64,000 bases of DNA, from NCBI GenBank assembly GCA_000171835.1, contig ABHC01000001.1, positions 186,001 through 250,000 of the forward strand, in the 5' to 3' direction. The position numbers were made by a program, and so were the translations under genes. Source of the DNA: an alpha proteobacterium BAL199 (GTDB taxonomy: Bacteria > Pseudomonadota > Alphaproteobacteria > Thalassobaculales > Thalassobaculaceae). Of the stretch, positions 7,772 through 16,224 are shown piece by piece (positions within the stretch are counted from its first letter, which is position 1; each line of letters begins with the position of its first letter). A model generated the notes under the pieces. The model was not told where the DNA came from and searched no databases. It saw only the letters and a list, made by a program, of their open reading frames with translations.

Positions 7772-9403
7772 TCAGTCGTCGAACAGGTTGGCGAGATTGG
7801 CTTTGATCCGGTCGCCGATGTAGAGCGCCAGCGCCTGGATGGTGCTGGTCGGGTTTACCCCGCCGGCGGTCACGAAAACGCTGCCGTCGACGATGAACAG
7901 GTTCTTCACGTCGTGGCTGCGGCCCCACGCGTTCACCACCGATCGGTCCGGATCGGTGCCCATCCGCGCGGTGCCGAGCAGGTGCCAGCCGCTGGGCCGC
8001 AACAGGGGGGTCTCCAGGATCTCCTTGGCGCCCGCTGCCCGCATCACTTCCTTGCCCCGCTCGAGGCCGTGGGCCAGCATTTTCTTGCTGTTCTCACTGA
8101 GCCGGTAGGTGATCTTCGGCGCTGGGATGCCGTTGGAGTCCGCCAGTTCGGGATCGAGCGTCACCCGGTTGCATTCCTCGGGCAGGTCCTCGCAGACCGC
8201 CAGCACCTGCACGGTGTGGTCGAAGCGCTGGCGGAACTTCTCGTGATGGCCCGGACCCCAGGGGATGTCGCCGCTCGCCAGGCCCCGTATCGCCGTCGCC
8301 AGCGGCCCGCCGGCGCCGCGGGTGACCTGCATGTTGTAGCCACGGACGAAGCCGCGATCCGGATCGGTCTCGTAGAACTCCTTGCTCAGGATGCAGCAGC
8401 CATTCGGTCCCTTGTGGGTGTCGAGCCGCTCCTCAAACACACCGGTTGCCAGGGCGACCGGGTGGAACATCAGGTTCTTGCCGACCAGGCCGCTGCGGTT
8501 GGCCAAGCCATCGGGAAATTGCGGCGACTTCGAGTTCAGGAGGATGCGCGGCGTGCCGACGCCGTTGCAGGCCATGATCACGACCTCGGCCTTCTGCACG
8601 CATTCCCGGCCGTCGGCGTCGTAGTAGATCACCCCGTCCGCCATTCCGTCCTCGTTCACCGTCACCTCGCGCACCCGGCAGCGGGTCCGCAGCTTGACGC
8701 CGGCTCTGATCGCCTGCGGCCAGTAGGTGATGTCGGTGCTGCCCTTCGCACCCTGCGAGCATCCGGACATGCAGGGATTGAGGTTCAGGCACTTGTCCCG
8801 ACCCTCATAGGGCTGGGACAGGATCGCGGCATCGGACGGCCACCAGTGCCATCCCAGCCGGTCGAAGCCGCCGGCCACGACCTCGCCGACCCGACCGATC
8901 GGCAGTGGTGGCAGCGGCGGCTGCTTCGGCGGGTACATCGGATCGCCCGCCAGGCCGGACACCCCCATGATCCGGTCGTTCTGCACGAAATACGGTTCCA
9001 GGTCGTCATAGGTGACCGGCCAGTCGTCGGCGACGCCGTCCAGGGTCCTGACCCTGAAATCGGAGGGGTGCAGCCGGGGAAAGTGCGCGGCGTAACCGAT
9101 CGTGCTGCCGCCGACCGCGTTGAAGTTCAGCACGTCGATGGGCGAGTCGGTGTTGTTGACCGGATAGTCGGCCTCCAGGCCGCGAACGTTCGGATCGACG
9201 TGAAAGGCGCCGAACTGCTGGGCCTCCCAGTTCTTCCGGGTCGTCGGATACTGCGACGACACCATCCAGTCCCCCTGCTCCAGGCACAGGATGCGCATTC
9301 GCGTCTCGGTCAGGCTCCAGGCGATCGCCGCACCCGACGCACCGGCGCCGATGATCAGGACGTCCACCGGTTCGTTGCTCGGCGATGCATTCATCTTGGC
9401 CAC
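7772..9403 (-). CDS. GMC family FAD-dependent oxidoreductase
   Basis: A 543-residue glucose-methanol-choline type flavoprotein, likely a sugar or polyol dehydrogenase large subunit. The FAD-binding motif GAGASGAA is at about 20-27, followed by the acidic end of the second strand (CLEQGDW). The C-terminal GMC domain ends with 'NLFIVDGSVFVTAGGVNPTST' in part, where the catalytic His/Asn pair is expected in the preceding segment (SGWHLLGTARMG). Cys-rich CMSGCSQG near 220 matches gluconate dehydrogenase-type large subunits. It is followed by its small subunit. The substrate is not determinable. Confidence 0.9.
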   Translation of the reverse strand: MAKMNASPSNEPVDVLIIGAGASGAAIAWSLTETRMRILCLEQGDWMVSSQYPTTRKNWEAQQFGAFHVDPNVRGLEADYPVNNTDSPIDVLNFNAVGGSTIGYAAHFPRLHPSDFRVRTLDGVADDWPVTYDDLEPYFVQNDRIMGVSGLAGDPMYPPKQPPLPPLPIGRVGEVVAGGFDRLGWHWWPSDAAILSQPYEGRDKCLNLNPCMSGCSQGAKGSTDITYWPQAIRAGVKLRTRCRVREVTVNEDGMADGVIYYDADGRECVQKAEVVIMACNGVGTPRILLNSKSPQFPDGLANRSGLVGKNLMFHPVALATGVFEERLDTHKGPNGCCILSKEFYETDPDRGFVRGYNMQVTRGAGGPLATAIRGLASGDIPWGPGHHEKFRQRFDHTVQVLAVCEDLPEECNRVTLDPELADSNGIPAPKITYRLSENSKKMLAHGLERGKEVMRAAGAKEILETPLLRPSGWHLLGTARMGTDPDRSVVNAWGRSHDVKNLFIVDGSVFVTAGGVNPTSTIQALALYIGDRIKANLANLFDD

Positions 9404-9495
9404 CCGGTCGCTCTACCGACACACGCTCGAACGCGATTGTCGGGCGGTTCGCTGGAGTATCCAAGCCCGATTGTTCGAAGCAGGCGCGTATCCGG

Positions 9496-10023
9496 TCATC
9501 GACCGGCCGGCAGGACCGGCGTGGACGGGCTGGTCAGTTGGGTGTCGGCGGGCGCGGTAGGGAAGAAAATCAGATCCCGGCCCGCCATGCAGCCGGGAAA
9601 CATGCCGCGGATGACGGTGATGAACTCGCGCTCGGGAAATCCCAGTTCGGAAGTCGAGTAGACCGGCGTGTTGCCCGTGCGCGCATCGCTTATCTCGGCC
9701 AGGCGAAGATGCAAGACGCGGGGGTCCACGATGTCCTGCAGGTGCTGCCCCGTCAGGTCGCATCCGATCAGGTCCGCCATAGCCGTTCCGAACAGCCTGT
9801 ATCTGTAGGTCTCGGGTTCGACCAACTCGAGGATCTGCATCCAGGGCATGATCTGCACGACATCCAGGGGATCGAAGTCCTCGCGATGCAGGCACCCGTC
9901 GGCGCGTCGCTTCGCAAGGAAATATTCCTGGAAACGGCGGACCGGGTGGCCATTGGGGATGTCGTGTGCATGCAGCCTGCGACAGCCGGTCTGCGTTGGG
10001 AGGCTTCGCGGCGACATGGCCAT
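9496..10023 (-). CDS. PAS_5-type single PAS domain protein (copy 1)
   Basis: A 175-residue protein made of one PAS-like domain of the PAS_5 kind: 'DPLDVVQIMPWMQILELVEPE', then 'YRYRLFGTAMADLIGCDLTGQ', then 'FITVIRGMFPG'. These stand-alone proteins are abundant in Rhodospirillales; no catalytic domain is attached and the role is unknown, perhaps sensing or scaffolding. The start at 10023 is set by AGAGGCAAGTG just upstream; the frame is open further upstream to 10200 but that part looks non-coding. Two relatives occur in this window (31575-32162 and 48725-49276). Confidence 0.7.
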   Translation of the reverse strand: MAMSPRSLPTQTGCRRLHAHDIPNGHPVRRFQEYFLAKRRADGCLHREDFDPLDVVQIMPWMQILELVEPETYRYRLFGTAMADLIGCDLTGQHLQDIVDPRVLHLRLAEISDARTGNTPVYSTSELGFPEREFITVIRGMFPGCMAGRDLIFFPTAPADTQLTSPSTPVLPAGR

Positions 10024-10247
10024 GCACTTGCCTCTGACCCTGAACGAGAACGGCTTGCTATCGATTCTGAACCGGGATTCCCAATGTGAGGCACCGGTTC
10101 CTGATCGAGGATGATCCAGGGTCGCCGAACATGCAAACTTGAGGCCCGGATACTTGGGTCCCGAGGTGCGGCGTCTCGGGGGTACGTTCAACGAAGTCAC
10201 CCCACGTGATCAAAGACCGTGGGAGCGTCCATACCCACTTAAGTGAG

Positions 10248-11342
10248 TTATCTGTCAGATTTCATTAGTATTCGCTCAAGGTGCTCACAGAGTAGATCGC
10301 CAGCTTTCCGATCGACTCCCAGGTGGGATACGATTCGCACTGTCCGTTCCCCAAAAACTCCAACTCGTACGCCGCTTTTCAGTAGGTCCTCGACCAGCGT
10401 TGCGGCAGTCGGCCCGTTCCTGGCGATCTCGAAGATTACGATATTGGTCTCTACCGGGAGTACGCGTTCAATGAGTGGAAGCTTCGCAATTCTCTCACCG
10501 ATGACGGCTGCGAGCTCGTGATCCTCGGCAAGCCGGTCCACATGATGGTCGAGCGCATAAAGACCGGTCGCCGCAATGTACCCTGATTGCCGCAGACCAC
10601 CACCGCATTGCTGTTTGAGTTTCCATGCGTCGTTTATGAACTCTCGGGAGCCTGCAAGGACTGCTCCAGCGAATGACCCAAGACCTTTCGTCAGATCGAT
10701 CCAAACCGAGTCAAAAAGTTCACAATAGTCTTGGACCGAAACCCCTGACTTTACGGAGGCATTGAACAGGCGCGCACCGTCCATGTGGGTCGAGAGGCCA
10801 TGTTCCTTCGCCGCGGTCGCTACTGCCCGTAGTTGGTCCAGAGGCCAAACCCCGCCCCCTCCAAGGTTGGTTGTTTGCTCCACCGCGACCAAACGACTGT
10901 CAGGTGAGTAGCGTGAAGGCGGGCGGATAGCGCTACGAACCTGATCCGCAGTGAACATTCCAAATGCACCATCCACCGCATGGATCATGACCCCGCTCAA
11001 CGCCGCCGGTCCACCGGCCTCAAAATTCACGATATGGCAAGACCGATCGCATATGACTTCGTCTCCTGGCCCGCAATGCACCTTGAGCGCGATTTCGTTG
11101 CACATGGTACCAGTCGGCAGTAGGACTGCAGCCTCCTTCCCCGTCAACTCCGCCACTCGTTGGCAGAGTTCGTTCGTGGTTGGATCCTCACCCTTTTGTT
11201 CGTCACCGACTTTGGCTCTAAGCATCGCCTGCAGCATGCCGTCGGTTGGAATGGTTTTCATGTCGCTGTAGAAATCCGCCAGAATTCCATCTGTGCTTGC
11301 GGGGTGTGGAGTCCATTGTGTCCCTGTTGCTTCGCCAGCCAC
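10248..11342 (-). CDS. Low-specificity L-threonine aldolase family protein
   Basis: A 364-residue fold-type I PLP enzyme. It shows the family start 'DFYSDMKTIPTDGM', the motif 'GDEQKGEDPTTNEL', 'HMDGARLFNA' with the PLP-binding Asp, and the Schiff-base lysine in DLTKGLGSFAGAVLAG (Lys219). The reaction is L-threonine (or related beta-hydroxy amino acid) to glycine plus aldehyde. The GTG at 11342 was chosen because GGAGGGCGTC lies directly upstream; the frame is open to a GTG at 11369, but that codon lies inside a palindromic operator. It is divergent from a MarR-type regulator that probably controls it. Confidence 0.85.
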   Translation of the reverse strand: MAGEATGTQWTPHPASTDGILADFYSDMKTIPTDGMLQAMLRAKVGDEQKGEDPTTNELCQRVAELTGKEAAVLLPTGTMCNEIALKVHCGPGDEVICDRSCHIVNFEAGGPAALSGVMIHAVDGAFGMFTADQVRSAIRPPSRYSPDSRLVAVEQTTNLGGGGVWPLDQLRAVATAAKEHGLSTHMDGARLFNASVKSGVSVQDYCELFDSVWIDLTKGLGSFAGAVLAGSREFINDAWKLKQQCGGGLRQSGYIAATGLYALDHHVDRLAEDHELAAVIGERIAKLPLIERVLPVETNIVIFEIARNGPTAATLVEDLLKSGVRVGVFGERTVRIVSHLGVDRKAGDLLCEHLERILMKSDR

Positions 11343-11367
11343 GACGCCCTCCAATGTTTCGGGTAAC

Positions 11368-11380
11368 ACGAATGATTCAT
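11368..11380. promoter_or_regulatory. Palindromic operator 1, probable MarR site
   Basis: ACGAATGATTCAT is an imperfect palindrome (ACGAAT-N-ATTCGT type). It is one of two 13-bp copies with 18 bp centre-to-centre spacing between the divergent aldolase and MarR genes. About two helical turns separate them, so both could be bound on the same face. Confidence 0.5.
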
Positions 11381-11385
11381 ATTTG

Positions 11386-11398
11386 ACGAATTATTCGT
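11386..11398. promoter_or_regulatory. Palindromic operator 2, probable MarR site
   Basis: ACGAATTATTCGT is a perfect odd-centred palindrome and the better copy of the pair. It lies 72 bp before the MarR start and 43 bp before the chosen aldolase start, so a bound regulator could control both divergent promoters. Confidence 0.55.
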
Positions 11399-11470
11399 TA
11401 GTCAACTATGAAATCCAACTCCGTCCGATCGCGATGGCTCGCGGTTGGTCTCTGACACGGTAGATCGCAA

Positions 11471-11911
11471 ATGGCAGTGAAACGCGCCCAGACGACCTCA
11501 ACCAGCACCAAAGGAGAGGAACTTGGCTTGGCGTTGGCCGAACTTTACTATCGCGCTCGCCGAGAGTACGAGATCGACTTGACGCACCGGGCAATCCGGG
11601 TCCTTCAGTTCATCTCCCATCATGAAAAGGCGCCAGGGCTAGACGAGATAACGAAATTTCTTGGTAGCGCCCCGAGCACTGCGTCGGAATTGATAAAGCG
11701 CCTTCAGAACAAGGGATTGGTCGTCCGTAGACGATCAAGTCAAGACGAACGAACTATCGAGATTGAACTCACGGGATCGGGAAGGGCAGCATTGACCGAA
11801 CACACGTCCCTGAATCCCCGCAAACTTCAGAATGGTTTGCAGGCTCTGGGCGATCTTGAGCAAGAATATTTGATAGGTTTTATTAAGAAAGTCACTGAAG
11901 CAATTCGCTAG
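11471..11911 (+). CDS. MarR family transcriptional regulator
   Basis: A 146-residue winged-helix protein. The recognition region 'ITKFLGSAPSTASELIKRLQNKGLVVRRRSSQDERTIEI' (given here in parts: ITKFLGSAPSTASELI, then RLQNKGLVVRR, then DERTIEIELT) is classic MarR, including the wing Asp-Glu-Arg. It is divergent from the threonine aldolase gene, with two palindromes between them, so it probably represses that gene and itself. The codon use is more AT-rich than its neighbours, which may point to transfer together with the aldolase. The ligand is unknown. A strong terminator follows directly. Confidence 0.85.
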   Translation: MAVKRAQTTSTSTKGEELGLALAELYYRARREYEIDLTHRAIRVLQFISHHEKAPGLDEITKFLGSAPSTASELIKRLQNKGLVVRRRSSQDERTIEIELTGSGRAALTEHTSLNPRKLQNGLQALGDLEQEYLIGFIKKVTEAIR

Positions 11912-11937
11912 ACTGCAAAGGTTGCAGTCAACATTTT
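11911..11937 (+). terminator. Rho-independent terminator of the MarR gene
   Basis: GACTGCAA and TTGCAGTC (11911-11918, 11922-11929) form a perfect 8-bp stem with a 3-base loop, followed by AACATTTT. It starts at the last base of the MarR stop codon. Confidence 0.75.
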
Positions 11938-12060
11938 CCGGACCAACAAAGGTACACGGCCGACTGGCGGACATCGATCAAGCTATGGACGTCAACGCTC
12001 AGACAACAACGGACCCAACGTCGCGGGCTCAAACCATCAGTTTGGCGTCCGAACAAAAAT

Positions 12061-12137
12061 TGGTCGGGGAGAGAGGATTCGAACCTCCGGCCCCTGCCTC
12101 CCGAAGACAGTGCTCTACCAGGCTGAGCTACTCCCCG
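12061..12137 (-). tRNA. tRNA-Pro (anticodon CGG)
   Basis: The 77-base minus-strand gene folds as a full cloverleaf: acceptor stem CGGGGAG/CTCCCCG, D arm GCTC...GAGC, anticodon stem CTGTC/GGCAG around the loop TTCGGGA (anticodon CGG, reading CCG), T arm with GGTTCGAAT and an encoded 3' CCA (complement TGG at 12061-12063). C1-G72 and G37 are normal for proline tRNAs. Confidence 0.97.
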
Positions 12138-12374
12138 ACCGGTACGGGCGATAGGCTGCCCGCCGGGATGCGAGGGCGTGATATAGCCGCTCGCCGGTGC
12201 CGCATCAAGCCCGGATCGTCCATTGCGCCATATGAAATGCACCGGCGTGTCGAGGCCCCCGCCGCAGGCGGTTCCGGAGGGTTTTCGACGGTGCGTTCCT
12301 CTGGTTAGCTGTCGGCCTGTCAGCGCTGGAACGCGAGATCCGTCCGCTGCGCCATTTGTCCGAGGAGACCTGCC

Positions 12375-13388
12375 ATGGCCACCGTCCGTCTCAGCCTCGA
12401 CGAGGTGCACGCGCTGGCCGCGCGATGCCTGACCGCCAACGGCTGCGACGCCGAGAACGCCCGTGCGGTGGCCGACATCGTGAGCGCTGCGGAACGCGAC
12501 ATCTGCCTGTCGCACGGCCTGTTCCGGATCCCGGGCTATGTCGCCTCGCTGCGCAGCGGCAAGGTCGACGGCAGCGCCCGGCCGGTGGTCGACGATCTGG
12601 CGCCGGCAGTAGTCCGGGTCGACGGCAAGGGCGGCTTCGCGCCGCTGGCTCTGGAGGTCGGCAGGCCGCCGCTGATCGCCAAGGCGCGCTCTCAGGGCGT
12701 GGCGGCGCTGGCGCTGAACGACATCCACCATTTCGCGGCCCTGTGGCCGGAGGCCGAGGCGCTGGCGGAGCAGGGGCTGTGCGCGTTCGCGTTCACCGCC
12801 GCTTTCCCGTACGTCGTGGCGGCCGGTGGGCGCAAGCCGATCTACGGCACCAACCCGATGGCCTTCGCTTGGCCGCGTCCGGGCCGCCATCCGCTGGTGT
12901 TCGACCAGGCGTCGTCGGCGCTGGCCCGCGGCGAGATCATGATTGCCGCCCGCGAGGGCCACGAAGTGCCGCCGGGCACCGGCATCGACTCCGCGGGTCG
13001 TCAGACCACGGACCCCAACGCCATCCTGGACGGCGGCGCGCAGTTGCCGTTCGGCGGCTACAAGGGGGCCTCGATCGCCTTGATGATCGAACTGCTGGTC
13101 GGCGCGCTGATCGGCGACAAGTTCAGTTTCGAGGCCCTGGCCGCCGATAACAACGACGGCGGGCCGCCGAAGGGCGGCGAGTTGCTGCTTGCCATCGATC
13201 CGGCGCGCTTCGGTGACCCCGAGGGCTTTGCCGCCCATGCCGAACTGCTGTTCGGCGAGATCACGTCAGAGGACGGCGTGCGGTTGCCGGGCGACCGTCG
13301 GCGGCGCAACCGGGAGGTTACGGCTCGCGACGGCGTGGCGGTCGACGCGACCCTGCACGGCAAGCTGACCGAACTGGCGGGTGGGTAG
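12375..13388 (+). CDS. Ldh family (malate/L-lactate-type) NAD(P)-dependent oxidoreductase
   Basis: A 337-residue member of the malate/L-lactate/ureidoglycolate dehydrogenase family, which is unrelated to classical LDH. Visible family features are the catalytic His in 'ERDICLSHGLFRIPGY' (about residue 47), 'NDIHHFAALWPEAE' near 115, 'YGTNPMAFAWPR' near 157 and the GGYKGASIALMIE segment near 225. Accessory members act on malate, 2,3-diketogulonate, ureidoglycolate or cyclic imino acids (Dpkr), so the substrate is open. A GAGGAGA ribosome binding site precedes the ATG. It stands alone, convergent with the VOC gene. Confidence 0.85.
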   Translation: MATVRLSLDEVHALAARCLTANGCDAENARAVADIVSAAERDICLSHGLFRIPGYVASLRSGKVDGSARPVVDDLAPAVVRVDGKGGFAPLALEVGRPPLIAKARSQGVAALALNDIHHFAALWPEAEALAEQGLCAFAFTAAFPYVVAAGGRKPIYGTNPMAFAWPRPGRHPLVFDQASSALARGEIMIAAREGHEVPPGTGIDSAGRQTTDPNAILDGGAQLPFGGYKGASIALMIELLVGALIGDKFSFEALAADNNDGGPPKGGELLLAIDPARFGDPEGFAAHAELLFGEITSEDGVRLPGDRRRRNREVTARDGVAVDATLHGKLTELAGG

Positions 13389-13391
13389 CGC

Positions 13392-13790
13392 TCACAGGGG
13401 ACGGGCGAAGCTGATCTCGTGCCCGTCCGGGTCGACCATGTGAAAGTAGCGTTCGCCCCATGGGGCGTCGCGCGGCGCGAATTCCGGCTTCACACCGCGT
13501 TCCACGACGGCGCGGTAGCTCGCGTCGACGTCGGCGACGTGCAGGATCACCCGTCCCCACCAAGCCGGGGTCCCGCGGCCGGCCTCGGCAGTGAGGTTGA
13601 GGCGTTGCTGTCCGGCGACCAGTGTGGTGAAGGAGGCGTTTGGACCTCCGGCTGCCACTTCAAGGCCGAGCCGGTCGTAGAACGCGACCGCGCGCGCCAT
13701 GTCGCCGGTCGACAGCGTGATCGCACTGATCGATTCGATGCTGGGTACGCCGGTGAGCAATGGTTCGTCGTCCGGCACCGCTGCGATCAC
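13392..13790 (-). CDS. VOC (glyoxalase/bleomycin resistance) family protein
   Basis: A 132-residue single vicinal-oxygen-chelate domain: 'ITLSTGDMARAVAFYDRLGLEV' at the start, 'GRVILHVADVDASYRAVVERG' in the middle and the C-terminal 'YFHMVDPDGHEISFARPL' with the metal-binding Glu. Members are metal-dependent lyases, dioxygenases or resistance proteins. Its start codon overlaps the stop of the 62-residue gene upstream (ATGA), so it is the last gene of a three-gene overlapping operon. Confidence 0.85.
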   Translation of the reverse strand: MIAAVPDDEPLLTGVPSIESISAITLSTGDMARAVAFYDRLGLEVAAGGPNASFTTLVAGQQRLNLTAEAGRGTPAWWGRVILHVADVDASYRAVVERGVKPEFAPRDAPWGERYFHMVDPDGHEISFARPL

Positions 13791-13975
13791 CGTTTCGGGT
13801 CGAGGGTTGGCCGGGTGGGCCGCTTCTTGGCCTTGCCGTCCTTGTCGTGATCGGGAGCGCCCGATCCAGTTCCCGGAGTGTTCGACGGCGGATCGCTGGC
13901 AGGGAATGAATCTTCCAGTTCCTGATCGAGGTCTCGATCCTGCTGGCGCTTAGATTTGCTGTCATTGTCAGTCAT
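13787..13975 (-). CDS. Small hydrophilic conserved protein with SFPASDPPS motif
   Basis: A 62-residue very polar protein with the motif DQELEDSFPASDPPS at about 16-30. Short proteins with an 'xxLExSFPASDPxS' motif are common in alphaproteobacteria, often beside stress-related genes, and have no known function. It overlaps the upstream PfpI remnant by 8 bases and the downstream VOC gene by 4, so translation is probably coupled. It is likely disordered. Confidence 0.65.
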   Translation of the reverse strand: MTDNDSKSKRQQDRDLDQELEDSFPASDPPSNTPGTGSGAPDHDKDGKAKKRPTRPTLDPKR

Positions 13976-14327
13976 CGGTGCGTCCTCGCTTGGTCTCCGG
14001 CGGCGGATGAGCCGAACCGCTGGGCGTTGGCGTGCCCCGGGACAACCCTCCCATCGGTGGTGCGGTTCCAGCGCTGTCGGGGATGTCAGGCGGTCGCCGA
14101 CCCTGGCTTGGCGCCTTCAATCTCTCGATGACGGCGGCAATGAACGCTGGGAGATCCTTTGGCGATCGGCTGGTGATGATTCCGCCATCGGCCGCCACCT
14201 CGGCGTCGATCCAACGCGCGCCGGCGTTTTCCAGGTCGCGACGGATTGACGGGTAAGAGGTTACGTCCCGGCCACGAACCGCATCGGCCTGCACCAGACG
14301 CCGGAGCGTGTCACGGATGTCGGGCAT
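13968..14327 (-). pseudogene. Orphan C-terminal fragment of a DJ-1/PfpI family protein
   Basis: A 119-codon frame begins at 14327 after GGGAAAACGATC. Residues about 12-70 (QADAVRGRDVTSYPSI, then DLENAGARWIDAEV, then DGGIITSRSPKDLPAFI) match the C-terminal half of PfpI/YhbO-type DJ-1 proteins just after the nucleophile elbow. The Cys-His catalytic part is missing and no trace of it is visible upstream. A Pro/Gly-rich tail of about 45 residues follows. It is either a decayed gene or a recruited domain; it keeps a start, a ribosome binding site and overlap with the next gene, so it may still be translated. Confidence 0.65.
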
Positions 14328-14598
14328 GATCGTTTTCCCGGGGATTGGCGTCACGATATGGTCGTCAGGCCAGGAGACTGCGGCGCGGGAGCGGTTGTTC
14401 CACCGCTCGGGCAGGCGGTCTCGGGACTTTTGATTTGATCCGCGGAGCCAGAACGCGGATGTTCCGGCCGATGGGGTGGTCGCCCGAAACACGACCCGCG
14501 GGATTTGAACGGGCAGCTTGCGACCGCGACACCAAATGCTAAAGCGCCACGGGGAGATGCTCCGTGGGCCCTTGTTTGGAACAGGGCGGAGGATTCCC

Positions 14599-14865
14599 AT
14601 GGCGGGACCCGACCAGAATCAGACCGAGCATAGCAACAGCGTTGCCAGCAAACCGCAGCGCGTGGTGACCACGCATCGCCGCTCGTTGGCCAAGACGGTG
14701 AGTTGGCGCGTCACCGCGACCATCGACACCTTCATCATCAGCTTCTTCGTGACCGGCAGTTTCACCTGGGCCAGTTCAATCGCCGGGCTGGAGGTGCTGA
14801 CTAAGATGGGGCTGTACTACCTGCACGAACGCGCCTGGGCGCGTGTGCAATGGGGCGGATTGTAG
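14599..14865 (+). CDS. DUF2061 family small membrane protein
   Basis: An 88-residue protein with the DUF2061 pattern: 'HRRSLAKTVSWRVTATIDTF' in part, a hydrophobic segment (FIISFFVTGSFTWASSIAG) and 'MGLYYLHERAWARVQWG'. Two membrane segments are expected. The family has no established function; in other bacteria it occurs fused to adenylylsulfate kinase-type proteins. A GGAGG six bases before the ATG at 14599 fixes the start. It converges with ispB, 6 bp between the stops. Confidence 0.85.
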   Translation: MAGPDQNQTEHSNSVASKPQRVVTTHRRSLAKTVSWRVTATIDTFIISFFVTGSFTWASSIAGLEVLTKMGLYYLHERAWARVQWGGL

Positions 14866-14871
14866 GCTGCG

Positions 14872-15963
14872 TCAGTAGGCCCGTTCGACGCAGAAATCGA
14901 CAAGTTCCTCGAGCGCCGCGCGGTAGGGGTTGGCCGGGAAGCTGCGGAGTGCTGCCTGTGCCGCGTCGGCGTAGTCGCGTGCTCGGTTCAGCGATGCCTC
15001 AAGCGTTCCGTGCTTGGCCATCAGGCGTTGCGCTTCAGCCAGATCGTCATCGCGCTGGTCGAGGTCGCCGATCGTACGCTTCCAGAAGGCCCGCTCGGGA
15101 TCGTCTCCGGCCTGGTACGCCAGGATGACTGGCAGGGTAACCTTGCCCTCCCGGAAATCGTCGCCGACGGTCTTGCCCAGCGCTGCCTGCTCGGCGGCGT
15201 AGTCCAGCACGTCGTCGACTAGTTGGAAGGCGACGCCGAGGTCACGGCCGAAGCCTTCCAGCGCCATCTCTTCGGCTTCCGGACGCTCGGCTACCACCGG
15301 TCCGATCTGGGCGGCGGCCGCGAACAGCTGGGCGGTCTTGCAGCGGATGACCTCGAGGTAGGCCGCCTCGGTGGTGTCGATGTCGTTGGTGGTGATCAAC
15401 TGGTGGACCTCGCCCTCGGCGATGATTGCCGACGCGTCCGACAGGATCTTCAGCACCTTCAGCGACCCGTCGCCGACCATCAGCTGGAACGCCCGGCTGA
15501 ACAGGAAGTCGCCGACCAGCACGCTGGCCTGATTGCCCCACACCGCGTTGGCGGTGTCCTGGCCGCGCCGCAGGTCGCTTTCGTCGACCACGTCGTCGTG
15601 CAGCAGGGTGGCGGTGTGGATGAACTCCACGCAGGCTGCCAGCCCTATGTGCCGCTCGCCGGTGTAGCCGCACAATCCCGCGGTCGCCAGGGTCAGCATC
15701 GGCCGCAGCCGCTTGCCGCCGGACGCCACGATGTGGCCGGCCAGTTGCGGGATCAGGGCGACCGGACTCTGCATGTGTTCCAGGATTGCCCGGTTCACTT
15801 TCAGCATGTTGGCGTCGACCAGTCGGCGCAGGGCGTCCACGCTCGCTTGACGAGGCGTTCGGTCGGCGTTCACCGGGGCGGCGATCGGTGGCACGGCATC
15901 TCCTGCGTCGCTTGACGCCTCAGGGACTGGCAGCGAGCATAGAAAGGTCCCATTCTCGGTCAA
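14872..15963 (-). CDS. ispB: All-trans polyprenyl diphosphate synthase (octaprenyl/decaprenyl type)
   Basis: A 363-residue trans-prenyltransferase that builds the ubiquinone side chain from isopentenyl diphosphate. Both aspartate-rich motifs are intact: LHDDVVDESDLRRG (Asp123, 124, 127) and FQLVDDVLDY (Asp250, 251, 254), and the 'GGKRLRPML' and 'VRCKTAQLF'-like (IRCKTAQLF) substrate motifs are present. The first 40 residues are a non-conserved Pro/Ala-rich leader, so a later start is possible. It is divergent from the DUF2007 gene with a 42-bp gap. The chain length cannot be read from sequence with certainty. Confidence 0.93.
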   Translation of the reverse strand: MTENGTFLCSLPVPEASSDAGDAVPPIAAPVNADRTPRQASVDALRRLVDANMLKVNRAILEHMQSPVALIPQLAGHIVASGGKRLRPMLTLATAGLCGYTGERHIGLAACVEFIHTATLLHDDVVDESDLRRGQDTANAVWGNQASVLVGDFLFSRAFQLMVGDGSLKVLKILSDASAIIAEGEVHQLITTNDIDTTEAAYLEVIRCKTAQLFAAAAQIGPVVAERPEAEEMALEGFGRDLGVAFQLVDDVLDYAAEQAALGKTVGDDFREGKVTLPVILAYQAGDDPERAFWKRTIGDLDQRDDDLAEAQRLMAKHGTLEASLNRARDYADAAQAALRSFPANPYRAALEELVDFCVERAY

Positions 15964-16005
15964 GTCAACAACCGGTCACCCACCAACGCGGAGGCTTAAC
16001 GCCGC

Positions 16006-16224
16006 ATGCGAGAGTTGCTGCGCACCAACGATCTGGTCCGACTGTCCTATCTTGAGGCATTGCTCAAGGCGGAATCGATCGAGGTCATGATCCTTGATGG
16101 CCATACCAGTGTGCTCGAAGGCAGTGCCGGGGCGATCCCGAGACGGCTGATGGTCGACGAAGAGGATTACCACGCGGCGCGCCAGACCCTGGAGGCGGTG
16201 GGTGAGCGGCTCGACGAGCGCTGA
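16006..16224 (+). CDS. DUF2007 domain protein
   Basis: A 72-residue protein with the DUF2007 pattern 'LLRTNDLVRLSYLEALLKAE' followed by 'RRLMVDEEDYHAARQTLE'. The fold is a small alpha/beta domain annotated as a putative signal transducer; the function is unknown. The next gene starts inside it (23-base overlap), a conserved coupling in alphaproteobacteria. Confidence 0.88.
   Translation: MRELLRTNDLVRLSYLEALLKAESIEVMILDGHTSVLEGSAGAIPRRLMVDEEDYHAARQTLEAVGERLDER

Noticed and set aside
7718-9661. 647-codon frame antisense to the GMC dehydrogenase
   Set aside because: Shadow; the minus-strand product has FAD and GMC motifs.
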